DNA from: Sordaria brevicollis
Lineage: Eukaryota > Ascomycota > Sordariomycetes > Sordariales > Sordariaceae
DNA length: 64,000 nt
Assembly: GCA_033439795.1 (NCBI GenBank)
Contig: JAUTDP010000006.1
Coordinates: forward strand, 2,604,001-2,668,000
Direction of reading: 5' to 3'
The notes under the pieces were generated by a model that saw nothing but the letters and a program-made list of their open reading frames with translations, ran no database searches and was not told the origin of the DNA. Position numbers and translations under genes: made by a program. Below are positions 28,431 to 39,131 of this stretch, piece by piece. Each line of letters begins with the position of its first letter. The first letter of the stretch is position 1.

Positions 28431-31400
28431 TTATATTTATCTTCTTTATTCCTTTTATTTATACCTTTAAAAACCTTATTAACCCCCTTTATTTAATTAA
28501 ATTTTTTGCGATTTTTTTTCGGAAATTAATACTTATATAAATAAGAATATAGGAAATTTTAAAAAATTGTAAAATATAGATTTATTTTTCTATATTATAA
28601 ATATTAATAATAATTTTTAATAAAATTTTTATTTATTATTAGAAAAACCTTCGAAATTAATTGAAATTTTACACTCTTAATTAGAATTTTCCTTATTATT
28701 TTTATTATCTTCCTCCTTATCGTTTTTATTATTTTCGTTATTATCCCCGTTATCGCTTTCGTTATTTTCGTTATTTTCGTTATTTTTTTTATCTTCTTTA
28801 TTATTACCCTCGTTTTCGCTATTATTATCTTCGCCAATAATAGACTCTCTATTAGAAGAGTTTAAATCATTATTATTAATATCGATTATTTCCTTATTTT
28901 TATCGTTAATTTTTATTATTATTAATAACCGTTTAAATATATTGCGATTATTGCGGATTATAATACCTTTTCCTTTTAATCCTGAAATTTCGGATTCTTA
29001 GTATATATATTTTAATTACTATTTATAATTAATAGGAACGGGTTTTTTATTAATAATTTAATAGTAAGGAAGAATATTATTAATTAATATCGAATGGGTA
29101 CGATTAATATTATAATTTTAAATAAAATATTTAATTTAATTAAATTTTAAAATTTTAATAAGTTCGGGATTAAAATTTTCGATCGGGTATTTTTTAATAA
29201 GTTTAAAATTGTTTAAGAATTTAATAAATACCAAATAATTTAAAACCGTTTTATTATATTAAGTATAATTATTATAAATCCCCCCTTTAATATCCTTATT
29301 TAAAGATTTATAGCCGACGAAAGGAGCGTAAATAGGAATATACTCTTATTATTAATTAATGATATATATTAATATATACGTTTTTTAAAATTAGTTAACG
29401 TAGTACAAATAAATAATTCCGTTTTTAGAAGAAAAAATAATAATTAGTAGAAAGATATTAATAAAAAATGAAAGAATACTTATTTATTATTAAATAATTA
29501 AATTATTAACCTAAAGATTCGTTCTTTTTTTACTTTTATATAAATAAAGTAATAACCTTACGGTTAAATTCCTTTTTTTTCGATAAGGATATAGCGATTA
29601 AATAAATTGTAAAGCGAATTAAATATCCGCTTTAGAGCTAATCGATATATAATAAATAAACTAAAAAACGTAATTATAATTACTAATAATTCATTATTAT
29701 TAATACGCTATTTTATATATAATTAATTAATAATAATAAGTCTATCAATTAAATAAATATTTATAATAGTATTAAATAACCGAAAATAATTATCCTAAAT
29801 AGTATTTTAAAGGGTATTAAGAAGAAATAAAAATCGATATAGAAAGTTAATATAAATTTTAAAGAGAATTTACTTTATATTATTAAAACGAAAATTAATC
29901 TAACGTACTATTTTTAAAGTATTAAAATTAAAATATAACCGAAGAGAATTACAATTAATAATAATAATATATTTTTTATAAAATAAAGTAAAGGTATTAA
30001 TATTTAAATTGAATTAATTAAATATAATAGGTTCTTTAATAAGGATTTTCCTTTAGAGGAGGCGAAGTAGAGGGTTATTCGTAGAAGGAAGGAAACCGGC
30101 GTTAAAATTGGAAGAAAATATTATACTAATTTATTACGAAGAATTTTTATTTAATAACTTTATTTTTATTATTATTATTAATATTTTATAATATTTAAAA
30201 AGAAAAGGTTATTAAAAGGAAAAATAAGGAATAATTATAAGTAAAAATATACTTTTTTTATACTTTTTTAATAAATAATCCTCGAAGGAAAAAGCCGATA
30301 GAAATTATTTTTTTAAAATTATTTATACTATATACCTTACAATTACGAAAAACCTTTAAATTAAATAAAAAAGATAATATCCGTTTATTTAAAGTAATTT
30401 TATAAAATTTTAAAATTTTAATTAGTTATAAAAAGGGTTATAAATATTATTTTAAAGTATTTTCTTACTAAAAAAACGGGAAAAGTATTTTAATTTCAAA
30501 ATTCGATTACGGATCAAAATTTTCGATTATACCGAAAGGTTAAGAAATTATATTAAAGGAAATTAAATAAAATTTATTTATTTTACCGCTTAAAATTTTA
30601 AATATAAATAAGATAAATAGAAATTAGAAAGAATAAATTTAGAATATTATAAAAAAATTACGAAAGGAGATTAGGAGAAAGGGAAGAATTTATAATTTTT
30701 CAACCTTATAAATAATTTACGAAACGGGTATAAAAACTTTTTATTTATAACCTTTCCTTTCTTTTTTTTTTCCTTTTATATATTAATAAACCCTTTTATA
30801 AATTTATATTCTTATTACTTATTAAAAACTTTTCTATATTAAACCTTCTATCCCTTAGAATTTTATTATTAATTATTTTTTAAAATATTAATTAATATAA
30901 ATTCCTCTAATTTCAATTATAATAATTTACCCTTAATTTCTATTATAGGAATACCGAATAATTGCCTTTTTGTAGTCTTTGAAATTATTCGGCGTTAAAA
31001 TTAAAAGAATAAAATTTGGCCCTAATTTAGTAATATAATTATTAGAGAAAGTTATCCCCTTTATATTAGAAATAATTTAATTTATTATAATAAATTTTAA
31101 AATTAGAAATACTTTAGAATTAATTGGTAATAAAATATTATCCCCGATAAGAATCCGATTTATTTAATTATTAGAGAATTTAATAACGATAAATAAATAA
31201 TTAGAATTATATTCCGCTATATAATTATTCTTCCCGTCCTAAAATAGCTTAATAAGTAATTAACCCCGATTATATCCTAAAATATAATAATATTAAAATT
31301 AATTAATATATAATATTTAATAAATATTAAAAATTAATAAGAAAGAGAAATAATTTATATTAATTTATATTAAATATTATAAAAATATAACGATTAGATT

Positions 31401-32581
31401 TATATTTTAATAAATTTAATTATTATTATTAAATGTAATAAATTTTATATTAAGGATATTAATATTCGAAATAGTTTAAAATTAAATTAATATTAATATT
31501 TCTCTATTATAATTAATAATTACTTTATTTTTATAATTTTTAATTAAGGAGAAATAAATTAATTTCTTTACAATAATTTTTATAATTAGTAATACGAATA
31601 GAAAATTATAAAAGTTTATAAAGTATTTATAATTAAAAATTATATTTTTCTAATACCAATAGGAGATTAAATCTTCAATATTTTTAATAATTAGAAATAA
31701 TTTAATATAATATTTCTAATATAATAGAGAATTTAAATTTATAGCCTTTAAGTTTTAAAAGTAATTCGAATTTTCTTTATCGAAATAAAGCGTCGAAATA
31801 AATTTATTAATAAATTACTTTAAGGGTTGATAATAATTAAATTTTAGGAATAAAATAAATATTAATAAAAATATAATTAAATCCCTAATATAAAATAATT
31901 TAAAAATATTATAGTTCGATAATAAATGAAAATAATATATAACGCCCTTTTAATATAATAAATAAAAAAGAATTTATTTTCGAGAAATTAGAGATAATTA
32001 ATTTATACGGTCGTAAAAAGGAAAAGCGGAGAAGAAAATTTTAATCCCCGGTTTAAATTCTTTGCGAATTTAATATATTAGAGAGGTTATTTAAACGAAT
32101 ATCGCCCTATTAAAATAGTTAAATATTAATTAATATAAGAATTTGCTAATTTCCTTTATTTTCTCCGTTTTCTTAAATAAAGATTTATTATCCAATTTTT
32201 TCCTAAAATTAGAATTATTTTACCCGATAATAGTTTTATTAATAGTATTTTTTTAATAATTATTAATATATAATTAAAAGGAAATTATAATAATATTCCG
32301 GCGTTTTTTATTAAAAAGAAGTAATTATTACCGCTAATTTTTAAAGCGAAGAGGAAATATATAGAGGAACGATAAATATTAGTAATTAATATTAATAATT
32401 ATAGAGGAAGAAAAATCGTTATAATTAATAATTTCGTTTTATTTAATAAATTTAGTATAAATAATTAATTCTTATTTATTAATAAATTTCGAAAATTTGG
32501 TAATACGGTTTTCGATATTAAATATATTCCGATATTATTTCGATATATTATATTTATAAATTATATTTAGCATATAGGATA
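28431..32581. repeat. Segment downstream of gypsy copy B, shared with 6,751-10,865
   Basis: Collinear copy of the 4.1-kb unit after gypsy copy A. The lysine-rich ORF at 28,604-28,837 on the minus strand is a low-complexity remnant, not a gene. Homology to copy A ends at a GGATATA, and the right inverted GC-rich sequence begins at the next base. In copy A the plus-strand frame continues a little past this point, so copy B is cut off here. Confidence 0.6.
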
Positions 32582-32669
32582 TACGAGGGCTGCCGCCCCC
32601 GTACCCCCGCAAAATTTGCCTTCGGCAAATTTTATACAGGTGGGCAGAAATTTACTTGAAGCGGAGCTT
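32582..32669 (-). repeat. Right inverted terminal sequence with hairpin
   Basis: Reverse complement of 21,012-21,107. The inner 29 bases are nearly identical. The hairpin at 32,611-32,633 has the same 10-bp stem (AAAATTTGCC) with loop TTC. The outer word TTGAAGCGGAGCTT (32,656-32,669) also matches. It is un-RIPed and GC-rich. A related palindromic word, TTGAAGCTCCGCTTCAA, occurs again at 33,322. Confidence 0.8.
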
Positions 32670-32718
32670 AACATTTACTTCCGCTAATTTTCTATTATAT
32701 TTTTAATACCTTTTTTCG

Positions 32719-32731
32719 ATTATTATTATTA

Positions 32732-32820
<89 letters not shown>

Positions 32821-32822
32821 TA
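32719..32822. repeat. (ATT)n microsatellite, about 34 units
   Basis: An almost pure ATT array of about 104 bp with one ATC interruption near its start. Confidence 0.95.
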
Positions 32823-32825
32823 CTA

Positions 32826-32855
32826 CCCCCCCGCCCCCCCCCCTCCCTTCCCCCC
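32826..32855. repeat. C-rich tract
   Basis: A C-run with few interruptions directly follows the ATT array. It marks the edge of the AT-rich block; composition becomes balanced from about 32,860. Confidence 0.9.
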
Positions 32856-33639
32856 GGTGGCGAAATTTATTTCGATTTTTTTTAAAGTGCCGGGTAGGCG
32901 AGAAGGTTTAGGGACTTAGCGAAATTTTTCGAAATTTTTCCTTCGAAATCCCATCCGTCGGTTTTTTTTTTTTTCAAAGTCGTTTTTCTCGGCCGGCAGG
33001 CTACCCACGGTCACGTGAGTGGTACCACTGTACTCGTCTCGGCTTACTCATCATTTTGGTACCCACTTTGTTTGGATAGGACCCACTTACAAATGCCAAG
33101 CCTTAAGCGAGCCGCTAAGCGCTAAGCGAGCTTGGCGAACAGGGACAGGGGGTTTAATCCAGCCAATTCCAACTCCAGAAATTTTTTTCAACCAATCCCA
33201 ACACGCCAAATCGCGGGTAAACCTCGGGAAGATTTACAGGGATTATTGCAGGGGGGTCACCGTATTATAGAAGAAGCTACGCTCAACGCTTTGCTCCGTG
33301 TTTTTTTAACACTTCTCAATGTTGAAGCTCCGCTTCAAATTATAAGGAAACTAGGCTTAAATACAGAGTTTGAGGCCTTTTTTTTTTATAAACCCTTTTA
33401 GGATTTAGCTTATTGTGCGAGTATATTGCATACTTCGAACGTTGCGCTTGTAAATAGCTCAAAAAGCTATTTCTTTTCAAACGAATTAATCTTTTAAAGG
33501 CCGTTAGAGGTAAAGAGAGGCCCTTTTTACTTAGATGCAAATCTTTGGAAAGATCGAACCTATTTTGGTTGGAAAACTTGGGAAAAGGGGTTCGAGGGTG
33601 GGTGTATTTAGGGAAAAGGGTGGGTGAATATAGTGTTTC
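32856..33639. other. Transition zone from RIPed DNA to gene island
   Basis: Composition becomes balanced here. The zone contains AAATTTTTCG repeats near 32,925, a GTACCACTGTACTCG word at 33,022 that recurs at 59,445, and repeated AAGCGAGC/GCTAAGCGC words near 33,105-33,135. A palindrome TTGAAGCTCCGCTTCAA lies at 33,322-33,338, related to the inverted sequences at 21,012 and 32,656. Small overlapping ORFs here have no coding character. It is probably remnants of small non-autonomous elements. Confidence 0.5.
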
Positions 33640-33846
33640 TCAAGGAAAATGGGTGGAGCTTACGCAGAGACGGAGGTTCTCAGGATATTTACCCAAATCC
33701 TCTGCAAACGCTTCTCCGCCTGCTATCTCCTTGAGAAGATCAACAGCTTCCTGTATTTTCTCATCAGTCTGTTTCCATATACCGTTGATGCTATTTTTTT
33801 CGACCAGACTTCGCTCCTCCACAGTGAGTTTGCCATTGCTCGCCAT
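33640..33846 (-). CDS. Hypothetical small protein (68 residues), possibly a gene fragment
   Basis: Starting at the ATG at 33,846 (protein begins MASNGKLTVEERSL) this frame encodes a hydrophilic, helix-prone protein with E/K-rich segments and balanced codon use. The opposite-strand ORFs over it look random. A slightly upstream in-frame ATG at 33,885 exists, but MASN fits a eukaryotic start better. There is no signal peptide or membrane segment. The family is not recognised. It sits at the edge of the RIP block and may be a truncated exon of a larger gene. Confidence 0.4.
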   Translation of the reverse strand: MASNGKLTVEERSLVEKNSINGIWKQTDEKIQEAVDLLKEIAGGEAFAEDLGKYPENLRLCVSSTHFP

Positions 33847-35362
33847 TGTTGATGTGTATATGTCGGTAAATAAAGAGTGTAGCAAATCGTGTGAGGGTTG
33901 TAAATAATCGCAATTAAGACCGCACGAAGTGAAAGTGAAGACAAGATTGCTGATGAGGAAACAGAATTCTTATCCCTCCGCAGATGGCTCAATATTCTTA
34001 TAGCCATTTTCCGTCGTGTGTCTTGGTCCATCTTCATCCACAAGCCAGAGCTCATGAGAATAACAACTCATGTTGCTAGACGCGCGCTCCTACTCACAAA
34101 GAAGTGAAGAAATAGCACAGCGAGTAGCACGTTCAAAAGCGAGGCGAGGAAAGAAAGAACAATAACGAGATGACCGACCGACAACGAGGTAGTGACTGGA
34201 CAGTGGACATCGTCGATCATGGGCGCTGTGCGTTCAACAATGCAGAGCCCGACAAAGGAGCACGGAGGGAAATGGAGCATTAACGTGTGCAATTGAACAT
34301 GAGTTTCCCAACATTGTTCGTTGAGTTGTCGAGGCGAATCGCGCATCCAACAGGGCGCCGGTTCTCACACCAACGCGGCGGCCACGATAGACGCCAGGTT
34401 CAGGCCAACATTTCTGTACTACCCCTCCATAATAGGAGTAAATGGAAACGAATGTATGGGAAGCTGAACATCTAGGCACACGAGACATAGCCAGAAACTG
34501 ATGACAATCAAGGAAACCACCAACGCCAAAGCAATGCACAAACATGTTGACTACCGTCATCACGAGAACAACCTAGAAAACTTGACCAAGCGCTTCCCCA
34601 TTGACGAACACGCGACAAAAGACAAAGATGACGAGAGAAACAGGACCACCCAAGAGGGGTCCACTACAAAGCCAGGGTCTTTGACATGACCAGCCCAAAT
34701 CTTGGTGCAGGGCTGTTGCCCATCTCTCAACACATCAAAATGAAGACAACTGCAGACAAAGCTGGGGTATGAGATGGCCTGAATCTCTAAGTCATGATGG
34801 AGTGGGCATGCCGCAATCGCAGCAAAGTGATAAGCATGTCCAACCACCAAACTGGCCCAGCGTGCGATTCGAGTTCAAGCCAGATCACTGGAGTGGGCAG
34901 GGAGATCCAACAGAGGGAGGAGTGGCACGGGACTTGGCTCGTCTCCTACCACCACCAACAACCCCCAGCACCAACACATGCAAACTCAGAACAAACCAAC
35001 AAGAGCGCCAGAGACCAACTCGGGGAGTTCCCTGAAAAAGAACAGTGAGCGTCAAATGCGAAAGCGGAACCAACGCCACGACCCATGATGCCAGTGTTGG
35101 GGGCGGTTTACTACCGAAAAGGGGAAAGTTGTGCGCTTGCTGATCTGGCCGGATAAAAACCAGACAAAGCATAACAGATAGGCATGAAGGGTGGTGCAAA
35201 AAAACATTAGGATTAAGTCCTGGTCCTTCGTCCCTCTCCTCAGATCTCTCCATTCCACGGAGACACCCTCCCCGGTTTCCCCGAACCTCTTCGCTCCCTG
35301 CCATGCCATGCCATACACAGACAACCCTGAGCCTTCATTCTCCCAGCGTTCCTTGAAGTCCA
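33847..35362. other. Intergenic region, 3' side of the LysM gene
   Basis: Balanced composition with several overlapping short ORFs in all frames, none with domain or codon-use support. It probably contains the LysM gene 3' UTR near its right end. I see no RNA gene or repeat. Confidence 0.4.
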
Positions 35363-36844
35363 TTAAACACCAGTGCAAACATAGTACCCCAACCACAAGT
35401 TGTTACAATCCGCATTCACCTGGGGGTTATACTTCCGGAACTGATCAAACGTGATACCAGCGCCCGAGTAGATACTCCAGCAGCTATCGCCGCTCTTGAT
35501 CTGGTAGTACCTCTTGCAGTTGCTTACGGTACCGGGAAACAGGGGTGAGGGAGTGGCGTGGATGCAGACGTAGTAGCCGGCCCAGAGGTTGGAGCATTCT
35601 GTTACAGGCAAGATGGTTAGTTATCATGAGAATAAAGATAGGTAGACAGGGGGTCATAAGCAACGTACGGGCATTGATGTAGCTGTTGTAGCTCAGGAAC
35701 TGCTCGGTGGTGATTCCGTACTTGGTAGCGATGGTGCCGCACTGGTCGCCCGAGGCAATCTTGTGGTAACCGTCGCAGTTGGCGACGATGCCGGGCATCT
35801 GGGGAGAGTTGGTCGCGGCGGGAGCAGTGGTGGTGGTGGTGGTTGTAGGCTTCTGGGTAACGGCGCCGGGGACATGCACGCAGACGTAGTAGTCGAGCCA
35901 AAGGTTGGAGCACTCTGTGTGGACTGAATGTTAGTATTGGGATACGTTGGGGATCAGGATAGGGGCAGATATCGGTCCGATATACGTACGAGCGTTGATC
36001 TCGGTGTTCCAGCTCTTGAACTGAGCGGTGGTAATGCTGTTCTTCGAGGCAATGGTCTCGCAGGAATCTCCAGATGCTACCTTGTAGAAACCATCGCAGT
36101 TGGCAGCGAGGCCAGGCATCTGAGGGGAGTTTGTCGGAGCCGGCGCAGCGGTGGTGCTGGTAGTCGTGGTGGTAGTTGTCGGGGCAGCCGCGCCAGGCAC
36201 GTGGACACAGACATAGTAGTCCAGCCAGAGGTTAGAGCACTCTGAAAAAGCACTCTGTTAGTAAGTCAGGCCGAACACGTTATTGCAGATAAGTACATAC
36301 CAGCATTGATCTCGGTGTTCCAGGTCGTGAACTGGGCGACCGTGATGCCGTTCTTGGAGGCAATGGTATCACAGGAATCGCCGGAAGCTACCTTGTAAAA
36401 CTTGTCGCAGTTTGCTGCCAGCCCAGGCATCTGGGGGGAGTTGCTGGGAGCAGGGACGGCAGTAGTCGAGGATGAAGTTGAAGTCGAGGAAGTCGAGGTG
36501 GTAGTCGTGGTGGTTCTAACCGTGGTCGTCGTCGTCTTGAGCGTGGTGCTCGTGCTCGTGCTTGAGGACGAGGACGAAGAGGAAGACGGCGCAGGATCAT
36601 CAGTAACGGCGCCAATGACGCAGTAGAGCTGGCTGCCATCAAGGTCGGGGCAGCTGATGCCTGGGTTCAACTTCTTGAGCTCATCGACTGACTGTCCCCA
36701 GCTGGCGGCGAAGCTTTCGCAAGTTGCGCCGAGATCAGGAGCCGTGGAAAACCAACAGTCAACAGCACGGGGGGACAGAGCCCGAGCAGAGACCATGCCG
36801 GGGAGAAGCCCGGCGGCAAGAACTTGGAAGCGTGTCAGCTGCAT
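35363..36844 (-). CDS. Secreted protein with five LysM domains
   Basis: Coding exons, in minus-strand order, are 36,844-36,301, 36,241-35,990, 35,914-35,669 and 35,598-35,363 (425 residues). Introns are 59, 75 and 70 bp with GTATGT or GTACGT donors and CAG acceptors, all phase 1. Residues 1-22 form a signal peptide (cleavage near SARA). LysM1 is at about 29-78, followed by a Ser/Thr-rich linker at 79-140 suited to O-glycosylation. LysM2 is at about 145-194, LysM3 229-278, LysM4 311-360 and LysM5 374-425. LysM2-5 share the GDSCxTIA core and the CSNLWLDYYVCV end with paired cysteines. LysM domains bind chitin and related N-acetylglucosamine polymers. Lacking a catalytic domain, the protein is likely a secreted chitin binder, an effector or wall protector. 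It lies upstream of, and divergent from, a secreted-protein gene. Confidence 0.9.
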
Positions 36845-38315
36845 CCTGTTGGCGTTGCTGGGACTGGAGAGAAAAGAGTGTCAAATGCTGGTGTCCTCAA
36901 GCGAAAAAGACACTCACCAAGGTGAAGTCCAAACTACCATCTTATACATCTCTTCGGTGCACACTTTTGCCATCTACACTCCCGGAGAACACCTGATGTT
37001 GCTTGATGCCTAAATGGGACGTATAGACCGACATGGCCTATTCTCAAAGTCCCCTGGTTGACGCCTTCATGGCCATGGGAGCATGCAGGTTGCTAGAGAG
37101 ATGGTACTGATCCACTAGTGTCCACCCTGTCGGTGATATCACGACTGACCGAATTCGGAATGGGCAAGGCAAGATCCTCGAGAGCAACAGTCAATGATGT
37201 GCCTGCATTGCAACGTTGAGTTGGAACCGTATTTCGTAGAGATTGTCGGTGGATGTTCGCCACGCATGTTCAGTGATTGCCATGGAGAAGGGGTCTCGCT
37301 CGCTACCAGACAGTCCCCGTCGTCCACCTCTTTGGGAAGTCAGCCCGTCAAGCGCACAAGGAGGCAAGGCTGAGCGTCACCTGGAAATGAGTGAGCCCGT
37401 CGGCAGCGTGGTATGGGAATGGGATCTAGCACCATGTTTCGAACGGGAGCCCCGGGCCACAATCGTGAATCATGGTGTGGTGCAGATTCTGCACTGGCTC
37501 GGCAGCGTACGATGTGACTCTTTAATTACCGGAGTGGGAAAACAGCGTGGTAGTGCTTTTGTAGATAGGTAATGGTGGTGGTGAAGTTGTTACTGTGTAC
37601 TACTGGGTTGTCGATGGTGGTTGTGAGAGAGAAAAAGACAGGTACCTCAATTACGTACAGATAACCGATGCGGAGGGAAGGCGGCTCGCCAATCAGCAAG
37701 GAGTATCCTGGCCGGGATGCAAATCCTCCGTGCCAAGCATCCTGCCTTGGGGACTTGGCAGGTACAGTGGATCGTCTCCGCTCAGCCTTTTTCAAAGCCG
37801 ATTCCCCGGACCCACTCTTTGGCAAAGATGGTCTGTGCTCGGTCCCATCCACCAAATCCTTGTCGCCTGCAACTCTGCAAGGCTGCAGCTGCCCACTCCT
37901 TTCCCATTCCAACTTTCCCACTTTCTTTGCCTCTCTCGCCAAGACGGCTAACCGGCCCCTTTGTGTTTGCGCCCGCTAACGGCGACGGTGAAGAAGCCGG
38001 CACCATGGGATTGGTCTGTGTCGTCAGGGTCGTCAGGGTCATCTACCCTAGGGCGTCTCGGGGAGTTCATCTGATTTGCCTTTGCCAAGACACACCCTCC
38101 CTTTCATCGCTTTGCTGCCCTTCTCGTCTTCCTCCTCCATCACCACTGCATGCTCTTTCTCTGACGCTCTCACAGGTGTATCCCGCGATCCCATATTCAG
38201 TCATTGTCATTTTCCACAGCACCCGACAATCGACCTAGGTACACCGTACACTTTACACTAGTCTCCCACTTCACCTTCTGCTCCAGCCGTTTGACAACAG
38301 CCAGCACCGGGGATC
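36845..38315. promoter_or_regulatory. Divergent intergenic region between the LysM and DUF7136 genes
   Basis: The 1.47-kb region separates two divergent genes for secreted proteins, so it should hold both promoters. The side next to 38,316 is strongly pyrimidine-rich on the plus strand (about 38,090-38,290), as is common just upstream of fungal start codons. Open frames inside it are random in character. No specific operator was identified. Confidence 0.5.
36864..36917 (-). other. Probable 5'-UTR intron of the LysM gene
   Basis: The minus strand reads GTGAGTG at 36,917 and ends CTCTCCAG at 36,864, 19 bases before the ATG, with a TTTGACAC branch-like site. Length is 54 bp. A TATAAG box lies upstream near 36,941-36,948 (minus strand). 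Confidence 0.5.
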
Positions 38316-39131
38316 ATGCACTTCCAGCCACGCGCAACTTGGTCCCTCCTGGTCTCTTTGATCAGTTTTGGGACCGTTGTCAGGGCTGCCGATTCCGGTA
38401 GGCTCCAGGCCGACCTTCTTTTCCCGCGCAACGAGACATATGCGCCCGCCGAATGGATGCCAATCGTCTTTGCCATCCAAAACACCAAGCTCGCAAAATA
38501 TCTCGTTCCCATGATCCATTACGAGGGATGGAGAACCGGCCACTATTCTGACGGACCCGGCTTCGCACATAGTCACACCAACATGGAACGGGCGAACCTG
38601 TCCAGCGAGGACCCGTATTTTGTCCACAACTTCCACTCCGAACTGGCAGAGGGGGTCTGGCGAATTGACTGGGAATTGTGGCATTCCTCGTGCAACGAGA
38701 ATTGGACGGACTTCACCAGTGTTGGCGACCCCGTCAATCGCAACAGAACACTACACAGCGTCTTCTTCACCATCAAAGAGGGCGGGCAGGCGGTGGATCT
38801 CGTTGCTGCCACTGCTGACGGCAAGACGTGTTCCGAGGAGAATGCTGCTGCCGTCGACGTTACTGGCAAAACACAGGGTGTACCCGCGAGGCTTGATATG
38901 CCCGATAATACCTGCGCAGTGGTGGAATCTCCTCGGTCAAAGCCTACTCCTTGCCAGGTCAAGGTGGACTCGGCCGTTGCCGCCAGCATGACGGCTTCGT
39001 TGAGGGCCCGATTGTGCAACGGCCTCAACCCTCCAGACGATTGTCCGGAGGACAACGCCGCTCAGAAATTGGCTGTTGCAGGTGTGGCCTGTTTAGCAGC
39101 CGGAGTCGGAATGTTGGGATTCTTGGCTTGA
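38316..39131 (+). CDS. Secreted DUF7136-type protein, probably GPI-anchored
   Basis: An intronless 271-residue ORF. Residues 1-24 are a signal peptide. The mature part opens with LQADLLFPRNETYAPAE and VFAIQN, which is the opening signature of the fungal DUF7136 family. There are N-glycosylation sequons at NET, NLS, NWT and NRT, and several cysteines spaced as in the family (HSSCNENW, KTCSEEN, NTCAV, TPCQVKV). The last 24 residues (about 248-271) are hydrophobic and small after a polar stretch, with no charged tail, as in a GPI attachment signal. The molecular role of the family is unknown; a cell-wall or surface location is inferred. It is transcribed away from the LysM gene and towards the chitinase gene. 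Confidence 0.85.
   Translation: MHFQPRATWSLLVSLISFGTVVRAADSGRLQADLLFPRNETYAPAEWMPIVFAIQNTKLAKYLVPMIHYEGWRTGHYSDGPGFAHSHTNMERANLSSEDPYFVHNFHSELAEGVWRIDWELWHSSCNENWTDFTSVGDPVNRNRTLHSVFFTIKEGGQAVDLVAATADGKTCSEENAAAVDVTGKTQGVPARLDMPDNTCAVVESPRSKPTPCQVKVDSAVAASMTASLRARLCNGLNPPDDCPEDNAAQKLAVAGVACLAAGVGMLGFLA

Noticed and set aside
28604..28837. 77-codon lysine/isoleucine-rich minus-strand ORF
   Set aside because: A RIP-altered low-complexity remnant that is broken in the sister copy at 6.9-7.2 kb.
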